Source: Rhabditoides inermis
Taxonomy: Eukaryota; Nematoda; Chromadorea; Rhabditida; Rhabditidae
Reading direction: 5' to 3'
NCBI GenBank assembly: GCA_963966185.1
Contig: CAWZYM010000165.1
Location: 186,001-250,000 of the forward strand
Length of the DNA: 64,000 nt
The translations under genes and the position numbers were made by a program. Below are positions 1-12,110 of this stretch, piece after piece; position 1 is the first letter of the stretch; each line of letters opens with the position of its first letter. The notes under the pieces were generated by a model. It made no database searches. It saw nothing but the letters and a program-made list of their open reading frames with translations, and was not told the origin of the DNA.

Positions 1-41
1 CACACACTTTGGTCGTAGTTGATGAGAACTATTCCTGACAT

Positions 42-50
42 AGGGTCCCT
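42..50 (+). repeat. Short dyad AGGG-T-CCCT, present in nearly all monomers
   Basis: This 9-bp odd-centred dyad lies next to the most variable subtype tag (aattg, atccg or aatcg) yet is almost invariant. Rare breaks include gatccct at 3701 and 63751, ggctcc near 54456 and 60099, and the 'tcggg' form confined to 17 monomers between 2701 and 32375. The same core appears inverted as GGACCC at 150-155 in this monomer. No function is known to me. Confidence 0.6.
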
Positions 51-80
51 CAATTGTTTCCATTTATTCGATTTTTTACA

Positions 81-104
81 CTTCGATCGATATAAAAATT
101 GAAG
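81..104 (+). repeat. Conserved imperfect inverted repeat around TCGATCGA, example copy
   Basis: CTTCGAT at 81-87 can pair with ATTGAAG at 98-104 (six Watson-Crick pairs and one G-T) around a 10-nt loop. The first arm overlaps the perfect 8-bp palindrome TCGATCGA at 83-90. Nearly every monomer keeps this segment. Exceptions are few and recur as family markers: gatagat at 34907, 36234, 37064, 38391 and 40549; cttccatcg near 1583, 14699 and 15694; gatcgaaat near 25858; cacatcg near 51340 and 62626. Whether it is a protein-binding site or an RNA hairpin cannot be told from sequence. Confidence 0.7.
91..98 (+). other. TATA-like motif TATAAAAA, example copy
   Basis: Almost all full monomers carry tataaaaa or tataaaa directly after the TCGATCGA palindrome, preceded 14 bp upstream by a T6 run (72-77). 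The motif resembles a TATA box, but nothing else in the monomer looks like a promoter, and an A/T-rich satellite will hold such strings by chance. Variants are tagaaaaa (ccaatta monomers of HOR-B), taaaaaaa and gatttaaaa. The 94-bp truncated monomers lack it entirely. I list it only as a conserved landmark. Confidence 0.25.
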
Positions 105-3100
105 AGCGGTGTAGTAGAAGTGAGTATGTAGTGTATTTATCCACTCATTGGACCCACTTTCAGACGCACATACTTTGGTCGTAGTTGATGAGAACTATTC
201 CTGACATAGGGTCCCTCATCCGTTTCCATTTATTCGATTTTTTACACTTCGATCGATATAAAAATTGAAGAGCGTGGAAGAAGAAGTGAGTATGTAGTGT
301 ATTTATCTACTCATTGGACCCACTTTCAGACGCACACACTTTGGTCGTAGTTGATGAGAACTATTCCTGACATAGGGTCCCTCATCCGTTTCCATTTATT
401 CGATTTTTTACACTTCGATCGATATAAAAATTGAAGAGCGGTGTAGTAGAAGTGAGTATGTAGTGTTTTTATCTACTCATTGGACCCACTTTCAGACAGA
501 CGCACACACTTTGGTCGTAGTTGATGAGAACTATTCCTGACATAGGGTCCCTCAATCGTTTCCTTTTATTCGATTTTTTACACTTCGATCGATAAAAAAA
601 TTGAAGAGCGTGGAAGAAGAAGTGAGTATGTAGTGTATTTATCTAATCATTGGACCCACTTTCAGACGCACGCACTTTGGTCGTAGTTGATGAGAACTAT
701 TCCTAACATAGGGTCCCTCAATTGTTTCCATTTATTCGATTTTTTACACTTCGATCGATATAAAAATTGAAGAGCGGTGTAGTAGAAGTGAGTATGTAGT
801 GTATTTATCCACTCATTGGGCCCACTTTCAGACGCACATACTTTGGTCGTAGTTGATGAGAACTATTCCTGACATAGGGTCCCTCATCCGTTTCCATTTA
901 TTCGATTTTTTACACTTCGATCGATATAAAAATTGAAGAGCGGTGTGGTAGAAGTGAGTATGTAGTGTATTTATCTACTCATTGGACCCACTTCCAGACG
1001 CACACACTTTGGTCGTAGTTGATGAGAACTATTCCTGACATAGGGTCCCTCAATTGTTTCCATTTATTCGATTTTTTACACTTCGATCGATATAAAAATT
1101 GAAGAGCGGTGTAGTAGAAGTGAGTTTGCAGTGAAATCATCTACTCATTGGACCCACTTCCAGACGCACACACTTTGGTCGTAGTTGATGAGAACTATTC
1201 CTGACATAGGGTCCCTCAATTGTTTCCATTTATTCGATTTTTTACACTTCGATCGATATAAAAATTGAAGAGCGGTGTAGTAGAAGTGAGTATGTAGTGT
1301 ATTTATCCACTCATTGGACCCACTTTCAGACGCACATACTTTGGTCGTAGTTGATGAGAACTATTCCTGACATAGGGTCCCTCATCCGTTTCCATTTATT
1401 CGATTTTTTACACTTCGATCGATATAAAAATTGAAGAGCGGTGTAGTAGAAGTGAGTATGTAGTGTATTTATCTACTCATTGGACCCACTTTCAGACGCA
1501 CACACTTTGGTCGTAGTTGATGAGAACTATTCCTGACATAGGGTCCCTCAATCGTTTCCTTTTATTCGATTTTTTACACTTCCATCGATATAAAAATTGA
1601 AGAGCGTGGAAGAAGAAGTGAGTATGTAGTGTATTTATCTACTCATTGGACCCACTTTCAGACGCACACACTTTGGTCGTAGTTGATGAGAACTATTCCT
1701 AACATAGGGTCCCTCAATTGTTTCCATTTATTCGATTTTTTACACTTCGATCGATATAAAAATTGAAGAGCGGTGTAGTAGAAGTTAGTATGTAGTGTAT
1801 TTATCCACTCATTGGACCCACTTTCAGACGCACATACTTTGGTCGTAGTTGATGAGAACTATTCCTGACATAGGGTCCCTCATCCGTTTCCATTTATTCG
1901 ATTTTTTACACTTCGATCGATATAAAAATTGAAGAGCGGTGTAGTAGAAGTGAGTATGTAGTGTATTTATCTACTCATTGGACCCACTTTCAGACGCACA
2001 CTCTTTGGTCGTAGTTGATGAGAACTATTCCTGACATAGGGTCCCTCAATCGTTTCCTTTTATTCCGTTTTTTACACTTCGATCGATATAAAAATTGAAG
2101 AGCGGTGTAGTAGAAGTGAGTATGTAGTGTATTTATCTACTCATTGGACCCACTTTCAGACGCACACTCTTTGGTCGTAGTTGATGAGAACTATTCCTAA
2201 CATAGGGTCCCTCAATTGTTTCCATTTATTCGATTTTTTACACTTCGATCGATATAAAAATTGAAGAGCGGTGTAGTAGAAGTGAGTTTGTAGTGTATTT
2301 ATCTACTCATTGGATCCACTTTCAGACGGACACACTTTGGTCGTAGTTGATGAGAACTATTCCTGACATAGGGTCCCTCAATTGTTTCCATTTATTCGAT
2401 TTTTTACACTTCGATCGATATAAAATTTGAAGAGCGGTGTAGTAGAAGTGAGTATGTAGTGTATTTATCCACTCATTGGACCCACTTTCAGACGCACACA
2501 CTTTGGTCGTAGTTGATGAAAACTATTCCTAACATAGGGTCCCTCAATTGTTTCCATTTATTCGATTTTTTTACACTTCGATCGATATAAAATTGAAGAG
2601 CGGTGTAGTAGAAGTGAGTATGTAGTGTTTTTATCTACTCATTGGACCCACTTTCAGACGCACATACTTTGGTCGTAGTTGATGAGAACTATTCCTGACA
2701 TCGGGTCCCTCAATTGTTTCCATTTATTCGATTTTTTACACTTCGATCGATATAAAATTTGAAGAGCGGTGTAGTAGAAGTGATAATGTAGTGTATTTAT
2801 CTACTCATTGGACCCACTTTCAGACGCACACACTTTGGTCGTAGTTGATGAGAACTATTCCTGACATAGGGTCCCTCATCCGTTTCCATTTATTCGATTT
2901 TTTACACTTCGATCGATATAAAAATTGAAGAGCGGTGTAGTAGAAGTGAGTATGTAGTGTATTTATCTACTCATTGGACCCACTTCCAGACGCACACACT
3001 TTGGTCGTAATTGATGAGAACTATTCCTGACATAGGGTCCCTCAATTGTTTCCTTTTATTCGATTTTTTACACTTCGATCGATATAAAAATTGAAGAGCG

Positions 3101-6097
3101 GTGTAGTAGAAGTGAGTATGTAGTGTATTTATCCACTCATTGGACCCACTTTCAGACGCACATACTTTGGTCGTAGTTCATGAGAACTATTCCTGACATA
3201 AGGTCCCTCAATCGTTTCCTTTTGTTCGATTTTTTTACACTTCGATCGATATAAAAATTGGAGAGCGTGGAAGAAGAAGTGAGTATGTAGTGTATTTATC
3301 TACTCATTGGACCCACTTTCAGACGCACACATTTTGGTCGTAGTTGATGAGAACTATTCCTAACATAGGGTCCCTCAATTGTTTCCATTTATTCGATTTT
3401 TTACACTTCGATCGATATAAAAATTGAAGAGCGGTGTAGTAGAAGTGAGTATGTAGTGTATTTATCCACTCATTGGACCCACTTTCAGACGCACATACTT
3501 TGGTCGTAGTTGATGAGAACTATTCCTGACATAGGGTCCCTCATCCGTTTCCATTTATTCGATTTTTTACACTTCGATCGATATAAAAATTGAAGAGCGG
3601 TGTAGTAGAAGTGATAATGTAGTGTATTTATCTACTCATTGGACCCACTTTCAGACGCACACACTTTGGTCGTAGTTGATGAGAACTATTCCTGACATAG
3701 GATCCCTCAATCGTTTCCTTTTATTCGATTTTTTACACTTCGATCGATATAAAAATTGAAGAGCGGTGTAGTAGAAGTGAGTTTGCAGTGAAATCATCTA
3801 CTCATTGGACCCACTTCCAGACGCACACACTTTGGTCGTAGTTGATGAGAACTATTCCTGACATAGGGTCCCTCAATTGTTTCCATTTATTCGATTTTTT
3901 ACACTTCGATCGATATAAAATTTGAAGAGCGGTGTAGTAGAAGTGAGTATGTAGTGTATTTATCCACTCATTGGACCCACTTTCAGACGCACACACTTTG
4001 GTCGTAGTTGATGAAAACTATTCCTAACATAGGGTCCCTCAATTGTTTCCATTTATTCGATTTTTTTACACTTCGATCGATATAAAATTGAAGAGCGGTG
4101 TAGTAGAAGTGAGTATGTAGTGTTTTTATCTACTCATTGGACCCACTTTCAGACGCACATACTTTGGTCGTAGTTGATGAGAACTATTCCTGACATCGGG
4201 TCCCTCAATTGTTTCCATTTATTCGATTTTTTACACTTCGATCGATATAAAAATTGAAGAGCGGTGTAGTAGAAGTGAGTTTGCAGTGAAATCATCTACT
4301 CATTGGACCCACTTCCAGACGCACACACTTTGGTCGTAGTTGATGAGAACTATTCCTGACATAGGGTCCCTCATCCGTTTCCATTTATTCGATTTTTTAC
4401 ACTTCGATCGATATAAAAATTGAAGAGCGGTGTAGTACAAGTGAGTATGTAGTGTATTTATCTACTCATTGGACCCACTTTCAGACGCACACACTTTGGT
4501 CGTAGTTGTTGAGAACTATTCCTGACATAGGGTCCCTCAATCGTTTCCTTTTATTCGATTTTTTTACACTTCGATCGATATAAAAATTGAAGAGCGTGGA
4601 AGAAGAAGTGAGTATGTAGTGTATTTATCTACTCATTGGACCCACTTTCAGACGCACACACTTTGGTCGTAGTTGATGAGAACTATTCCTAACATAGGGT
4701 CCCTCAATTGTTTCCATTTATTCGATTTTTTACACTTCGATCGATATAAAAATTGAAGAGCGGTGTAGTAGAAGTGAGTATGTAGTGTATTTATCTACTC
4801 ATTGGACCCACTTTCAGACGCACACACTTTGGTCGTAGTTGATGCGAACTATTCCTGACATAGGGTCCCTCAATCGTTTCCTTTTATTCGATTTTTTACA
4901 CTTCGATCGATATAAAAATTGAAGAGCGTGGAAGAAGAAGTGAGTATGTAGTGTTTTTATCGAATCATTGGACCCACTTTCAGACGCACACACTTTGGTC
5001 GTAGTTGATGAGAACTATTCCTAACATAGGGTCCCTCAATTGTTTCCATTCATTCGATTTTTTACACTTCGATCGATATAAAAATTGAAGAGCGGTGTAG
5101 TAGAAGTGAGTATGAAGTGTATTTATCCACTCATTGGACCCACTTTCAGACACACATACTTCGGTCGTAGTTGATGAGAACTATTCCTGACATAGGGTCC
5201 CTCATCCGTTTCCATTTATTCGATTTTTTACACTTCGATCGATATAAAAATTGAAGAGCGGTGTAGTAGAAGTGAGTATGTAGTGTATTTATCTACTCAT
5301 TGGACCCAATTCCAGACGCACACACTTTGGTCGTAATTGATGAGAACTATTCCTGACATAGGGTCCCTCTATTGTTTCCATTTATTCGATTTTTTACACT
5401 TCGATCGATATAAAAATTGAAGAGCGGTGTAGTAGAAGTGAGTTTGCAGTGAAATCATCTACTCATTGGACCCACTTCCAGACGCACACACTTTGGTCGT
5501 AGTTGATGAGAACTATTCCTGACATAGGGTCCCTCAATTGTTTCCATTTATTCGATTTTTTACACTTCGATCGATATAAAAATTGAAGAGCGGTGTAGTA
5601 AAAGTGAGTATGTAGTTTATTTATCCACTCATTGGACCCACTTTCAGACGCACATACTTTAGTCGCAGTTGATGAGAACTATTCCTCACATAGGGTCCCT
5701 CAATCGTTTCCATTTATTCGATTTTTTACACTTCGATCGATATAAAAATTGAAGAGCGGTGTAGTAGAAGTGAGTATGTAGTGTATTTATCCACTCATTG
5801 GACCCACTTTCAGACGCACACACTTTGGTCGTAGTTGATGAAAACTATTCCTAACATAGGGTCCCTCAATTGTTTCCATTTATTCGATTTTTTTACACTT
5901 CGATCGATATAAAATTGAAGAGCGGTGTAGTAGAAGTGAGTATGTAGTGTTTTTATCTACTCATTGGACCCACTTTCAGACGCACATACTTTGGTCATAG
6001 TTGATGAGAACTATTCCTGACATCGGGTCCCTCAATTGTTTCCATTTATTCGATTTTTTACACTTCGATCGATATAAAAATTGAAGAGCGGTGTAGT

Positions 6098-8423
6098 AGA
6101 AGTGAGTTTGCAGTGAAATCATCTACTCATTGGACCCACTTCCAGACGCACACTCTTTGGTCGTAGTTGATGAGAACTATTCCTGACATAGGGTCCCTCA
6201 TCCGTTTCCATTTATTCGATTTTTTACACTTCGATCGATATAAAAATTGAAGAGCGGTGTAGTAGAAGTGAGTATGTAGTGTATTTATCCACTCATTGGA
6301 CCCACTTTCAGACGCACACACTTTGGTCGTAGTTGATGAAAACTATTCCTAACATAGGGTCCCTCAATTGTTTCCATTTATTCGATTTTTTTACACTTCG
6401 ATCGATATAAAATTGAAGAGCGGTGTAGTAGAAGTGAGTATGTAGTGTTTTTATCTACTCATTGGACCCACTTTCAGACGCACATACTTTGGTCGTAGTT
6501 GATGAGAACTATTCCTGACATCGGGTCCCTCAATTGTTTCCATTTATTCGATTTTTTACACTTCGATCGATATAAAAATTGAAGAGCGGTGTAGTAGAAG
6601 TGAGTTTGCAGTGAAATCATCTACTCATTGGACCCACTTCCAGACGCACACACTTTGGTCGTAGTTGATGAGAACTATTCCTGACATAGGGTCCCTCAAT
6701 CGTTTCCTTTTATTCGATTTTTTACACTTCGATCGATATAAAAATTGAAGAGCGTGGAAGAAGAAGTGAGTATGTAGTGTATTTATCTACTCATTTGGAC
6801 CCACTTCCAGACGCACACACTTTGGTCGTAGTTGATGAGAACTATTCCTGACATAGGGTCCCTCAATTGTTTCCATTTATTCGATTTTTTACACTTCGAT
6901 CGATATAAAAATTGAAGAGCGGTGTAGTAAAAGTGAGTATGTAGTTTATTTATCCACTCATTGGACCCACTTTCAGACGCAGACACTTTGGTCGTAGTTG
7001 ATGAGAACTATTCCTCACATAGGGTCCCTCAATCGTTTCCATTTATTCGATTTTTTACACTTCGATCGATATAAAAATTGAAGAGCGGTGTAGTAGAAGT
7101 GAGTATGTAGTGTATTTATCCACTCATTGGACCCACTTTCAGACGCACACACTTTGGTCGTAGTTGATGAAAACTATTCCTAACATAGGGTCCCTCAATT
7201 GTTTCCATTTATTCGATTTTTTTACACTTCGATCGATATAAAATTGAAGAGCGGTGTAGTAGAAGTGAGTTTGCAGTGAAATCATCTACTCATTGGACCC
7301 ACTTCCAGACGCACACTCTTTGGTCGTAGTTGATGAGAACTATTCCTGACATAGGGTCCCTCATCCGTTTCCATTTATTCGATTTTTTACACTTCGATCG
7401 ATATAAAAATTGAAGAGCGGTGTAGTAGAAGTGAGTATGTAGTGTATTTATCCACTCATTGGACCCACTTTCAGACGCACACACTTTGGTCGTAGTTGAT
7501 GAAAACTATTCCTAACATAGGGTCCCTCAATTGTTTCCATTTATTCGATTTTTTTACACTTCGATCGATATAAAATTGAAGAGCGGTGTAGTAGAAGTGA
7601 GTATGTAGTGTTTTTATCTACTCATTGGACCCACTTTCAGACGCACATACTTTGGTCGTAGTTGATGAGAACTATTCCTGACATCGGGTCCCTCAATTGT
7701 TTCCATTTATTCGATTTTTTACACTTCGATCGATATAAAAATTGAAGAGCGGTGTAGTAGAAGTGAGTTTGCAGTGAAATCATCTACTCATTGGACCCAC
7801 TTCCAGACGCACACACTTTGGTCGTAGTTGATGAGAACTATTCCTGACATAGGGTCCCTCAATCGTTTCCTTTTATTCGATTTTTTACACTTCGATCGAT
7901 ATAAAAATTGAAGAGCGTGGAAGAAGAAGTGAGTATGTAGTGTATTTATCTACTCATTTGGACCCACTTCCAGACGCACACACTTTGGTCGTAGTTGATG
8001 AGAACTATTCCTGACATAGGGTCCCTCAATTGTTTCCATTTATTCGATTTTTTACACTTCGATCGATATAAAAATTGAAGAGCGGTGTAGTAAAAGTGAG
8101 TATGTAGTTTATTTATCCACTCATTGGACCCACTTTCAGACGCAGACACTTTGGTCGTAGTTGATGAGAACTATTCCTCACATAGGGTCCCTCAATCGTT
8201 TCCATTTATTCGATTTTTTACACTTCGATCGATATAAAAATTGAAGAGCGGTGTAGTAGAAGTGAGTATGTAGTGTATTTATCCACTCATTGGACCCACT
8301 TTCAGACGCACACACTTTGGTCGTAGTTGATGAAAACTATTCCTAACATAGGGTCCCTCAATTGTTTCCATTTATTCGATTTTTTTACACTTCGATCGAT
8401 ATAAAATTGAAGAGCGGTGTAGT
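6098..8423 (+). repeat. Tandem duplication, 2 x 1163 bp
   Basis: Private markers recur at exactly 1163 bp: tcggg at 6521 and 7684, gcagacac at 6981 and 8144, the extra T in tcatttgg near 6793 and 7956, and cacactcttt near 6150 and 7313. I saw no differences in the stretches compared. The junction lies near 7260, where a short-A monomer changes within its own length to the gtttgcag type, so the crossover was inside a monomer and in register. 1163 is seven monomers plus 1 bp. Edges are approximate because flanking monomers are alike. Confidence 0.88.
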
Positions 8424-8618
8424 AGAAGTGAGTATGTAGTGTTTTTATCTACTCATTGGACCCACTTTCAGACGCACATACTTTGGTCGTAGTTGATGAG
8501 AACTATTCCTGACATCGGGTCCCTCAATTGTTTCCATTTATTCGATTTTTTACACTTCGATCGATATACAAATTGAAGAGCGGTGTAGTAGAAGTGAGTT
8601 TGCAGTGAAATCATCTAC

Positions 8619-11600
8619 TCATTGGACCCACTTCCAGACGCACACACTTTGGTCGTAGTTGATGAGAACTATTCCTGACATAGGGTCCCTCATCCGTTTC
8701 CATTTATTCGATTTTTTACACTTCGATCGATATAAAAATTGAAGAGCGGTGTAGTAGAAGTGAGTATGTAGTGTATTTATCCACTCATTGGACCCACTTT
8801 CAGACGCACACACTTTGGTCGTAGTTGATGAAAACTATTCCTAACATAGGGTCCCTCAATTGTTTCCATTTATTCGATTTTTTTACACTTCGATCGATAT
8901 AAAATTGAAGAGCGGTGTAGTAGAAGTGAGTATGTAGTGTTTTTATCTACTCATTGGACCCACTTTCAGACGCACATACTTTGGTCGTAGTTGATGAGAA
9001 CTATTCCTGACATCGGGTCCCTCAATTGTTTCCATTTATTCGATTTTTTACACTTCGATCGATATAAAAATTGAAGAGCGGTGTAGTAGAAGTGAGTTTG
9101 CAGTAAAATCATCTACTCATTGGACCCACTTCCAGACGCACACACTTTGGTCGTAGTTGATGAGAACTATTCCTGACATAGGGTCCCTCATCCGTTTCCA
9201 TTTATTCGATTTTTTACACTTCGATCGATATAAAAATTGAAGAGCGGTGTAGTAGAAGTGAGTATGTAGTGTATTTATCTACTCATTGGACCCACTTTCA
9301 GACGCACACACTTTGGTCGTAGTTGATGAGAACTATTCCTGACATAGGGTCCCTCAATCGTTTCCTTTTATTCGATTTTTTACACTTCGATCGATATAAA
9401 AATTGAAGAGCGTGGAAGAAGAAGTGAGTATGTAGTGTATTTATCTACTCATTGGACCCACTTTCAGACGCACACACTTTGGTCGTAGTTGATGAGAACT
9501 ATTCCTAACATAGGGTCCCTCAATTGTTTCCATTTATTCGATTTTTTACACTTCGATCGATATAAAAATTGAAGAGCGGTGTAGTAGAAGTGAGTATGTA
9601 GTGTTTTTATCTACTCATTGGACCCACTTTCAGACGCACATACTTTGGTCGTAGTTGATGAGAACTATTCCTGACATCGGGTCCCTCAATTGTTTCCATT
9701 TATTCGATTTTTTACACTTCGATCGATATAAAATTGAAGAGCGGTGTAGTAGAAGTGAGTATGTAGTGTTTTTATCTACTCATTGGACCCACTTTCAGAC
9801 GCACATACTTTGGTCGTAGTTGATGAGAACTATTCCTGACATCGGGTCCCTCAATTGTTTCCATTTATTCGATTTTTTACACTTCGATCGATATAAAAAT
9901 TGAAGAGCGGTGTAGTAGAAGTGAGTTTGCAGTGAAATCATCTACTCATTGGACCCACTTCCAGACGCACATACTTTGGTCGTAGTTGATGAGAACTATT
10001 CCTGACATAGGGTCCCTCAATCGTTTCCTTTTATTCGATTTTTTACACTTCGATCGATATAAAAATTGAAGAGCGTGGAAGAAGAAGTGAGTATGTAGTG
10101 TATTTATCTACTCATTGGACCCACTTCCAGACGCACACACTTTGGTCGTAGTTGATGAGAACTATTCCTGACATAGGGTCCCTCAATTGTTTCCATTTAT
10201 TCGATTTTTTACACTTCGATCGATATAAAAATTGAAGAGCGGTGTAGTAAAAGTGAGTATGTAGTGTATTTATCCACTCATTGGACCCACTTTCAGACGC
10301 ACACACTTTGGTCGTAGTTGATGAAAACTATTCCTAACATAGGGTCCCTCAATTGTTTCCATTTATTCGATTTTTTTACACTTCGATCGATATAAAATTG
10401 AAGAGCGGTGTAGTAGAAGTGAGTATGTAGTGTTTTTATCTACTCATTGGACCCACTTCCAGACGCACACACTTTGGTCGTAGTTGATGAGAACTATTCC
10501 TGACATAGGGTCCCTCATCCGTTTCCATTTATTCGATTTTTTACACTTCGATCGATATAAAAATTGAAGAGCGGTGTAGTAGAAGTGAGTATGTAGTGTA
10601 TTTATCCACTCATTGGACCCACTTTCAGACGCACACACTTTGGTCGTAGTTGATGAAAACTATTCCTAACATAGGGTCCCTCAATTGTTTCCATTTATTC
10701 GATTTTTTTACACTTCGATCGATATAAAATTGAAGAGCGGTGTAGTAGAAGTGAGTATGTAGTGTTTTTATCTACTCATTGGACCCACTTTCAGACGCAC
10801 ATACTTTGGTCGTAGTTGATGAGAACTATTCCTGACATCGGGTCCCTCAATTGTTTCCATTTATTCGATTTTTTACACTTCGATCGATATAAAAATTGAA
10901 GAGCGGTGTAGTAGAAGTGAGTTTGCAGTGAAATCATCTACTCATTGGACCCACTTCCAGACGCACACACTTTGGTCGTAGTTGATGAGAACTATTCCTG
11001 ACATAGGGTCCCTCATCCGTTTCCATTTATTCGATTTTTTACACTTCGATCGATATAAAAATTGAAGAGCGGTGTAGTAGAAGTGAGTATGTAGTGTATT
11101 TATCTACTCATTGGACCCACTTTCAGACGCACACACTTTGGTCGTAGTTGATGAGAACTATTCCTGACATAGGGTCCCTCAATCTTTTCTTTTATTCGAT
11201 TTTTTACACTTCGATCGATATAAAAATTGAAGAGCGTGGAAGAAGAAGTGAGTATGTAGTGTATTTATCTACTCATTGGACCCACTTTCAGACGCACACA
11301 CTTTGGTCGTAGTTGATGAGAACTATTCCTAACATAGGGTCCCTCAATTGTTTCCATTTATTCGATTTTTTACACTTCGATCGATATAAAAATTGAAGAG
11401 CGGTGTAGTAGAAGTGAGTATGTAGTGTTTTTATCTACTCATTGGACCCACTTTCAGACGCACATACTTTGGTCGTAGTTGATGAGAACTATTCCTGACA
11501 TCGGGTCCCTCAATTGTTTCCATTTATTCGATTTTTTACACTTCGATCGATATAAAATTGAAGAGCGGTGTAGTAGAAGTGAGTATGTAGTGTTTTTATC

Positions 11601-12110
11601 TACTCATTGGACCCACTTTCAGACGCACATACTTTGGTCGTAGTTGATGAGAACTATTCCTGACATCGGGTCCCTCAATTGTTTCCATTTATTCGATTTT
11701 TTACACTTCGATCGATATAAAAATTGAAGAGCGGTGTAGTAGAAGTGAGTTTGCAGTGAAATCATCTACTCATTGGACCCACTTCCAGACGCACATACTT
11801 TGGTCGTAGTTGATGAGAACTATTCCTGACATAGGGTCCCTCAATCGTTTCCTTTTATTCGATTTTTTACACTTCGATCGATATAAAAATTGAAGAGCGT
11901 GGAAGAAGAAGTGAGTATGTAGTGTATTTATCTACTCATTGGACCCACTTCCAGACGCACACACTTTGGTCGTAGTTGATGAGAACTATTCCTGACATAG
12001 GGTCCCTCAATTGTTTCCATTTATTCGATTTTTTACACTTCGATCGATATAAAAATTGAAGAGCGGTGTAGTAAAAGTGAGTATGTAGTTTATTTATCCA
12101 CTCATTGGAC
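8619..12110 (+). repeat. Tandem duplication, 2 x about 1825 bp (11 monomers)
   Basis: Copy 1 begins near 8619 and copy 2 near 10444. Both carry atccg-tccactc, gaaaact, tcggg, atccg, gtggaagaag, taac, tcggg, tcggg, gtggaagaag and gtagtaaaag in that order. Marker pairs are 9013/10838, 9677/11501 and 9842/11666. Private differences exist: cagtaaaatc near 9103 in copy 1, and aatcttttct near 11181 and tagtttatt near 12088 in copy 2. Copy 1 then runs into one gaaaact monomer, while copy 2 is followed by an extra tcac-aatcg monomer, so the flanks were edited separately. Confidence 0.85.

Larger units (their letters stand above)
6..171 (+). repeat. Representative satellite monomer (166 bp)
   Basis: This is the first full monomer, phased on 'actttggtcg'. 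Landmarks in order are gatgagaact (variable), tgacat (variable), the dyad agggtccct at 42-50, the subtype tag ctcaattg, an A/T-rich stretch, T6 at 72-77, the palindrome tcgatcga at 83-90, tataaaaa at 91-98, gcggtgtagtag (swapped as a block for gcgtggaagaag in other monomers), gtatgtagtgtattta (swapped for gtttgcagtgaaatca), tccactc or tctactc, ggaccc at 150-155, and ttcag or ttccag. Hand count of this consensus gives 63 G/C in 166. Length is held tightly: most departures are 1-bp changes in the T or A runs. Confidence 0.97.
1..5640 (+). repeat. Domain 1: mixed-order monomers
   Basis: About 34 monomers of at least eight subtypes follow each other without a clean period. Distinctive members are a 4-bp insertion at about 495-498, a gtgtggtag monomer at 945, cttccatcg near 1583, gaagttag at 1783, ccgtttttta near 2066, tcggg monomers at 2701 and 4196, gtgataatg monomers near 2780 and 3610, a 'ttcatgag' monomer at 3179, gatccct at 3701, and 'cattcattcg' at 5047. 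Several of these rare forms return in the same relative order in the 13-18 kb domain, so the two domains share ancestry. There are no genes. Confidence 0.85.

Noticed and set aside
14..40. Hammerhead-ribozyme-like TTGATGAG, since some satellites carry hammerheads.
   Set aside because: The core needs CUGANGA followed by a stem and GAAA. The first base differs, no GAAA follows in the standard monomer, and I see no flanking helices.
72..77. T6 run as an intrinsic terminator.
   Set aside because: No GC-rich hairpin precedes it, and it occurs in every full monomer as part of the repeat.
10..95. RNA polymerase III promoter, or tRNA/SINE origin: tggtcgtagttg as an A box and acttcgatcga as a B box.
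   Set aside because: Both match poorly, the boxes are about 70 bp apart, and a T6 run between them would stop polymerase III. No cloverleaf can be drawn.
82..98. CENP-B box (nTTCGnnnnAnnCGGGn) at TTCGATCGATA.
   Set aside because: TTCG and the A fit, but the CGGG half is TAAA here. The essential positions are only half met.
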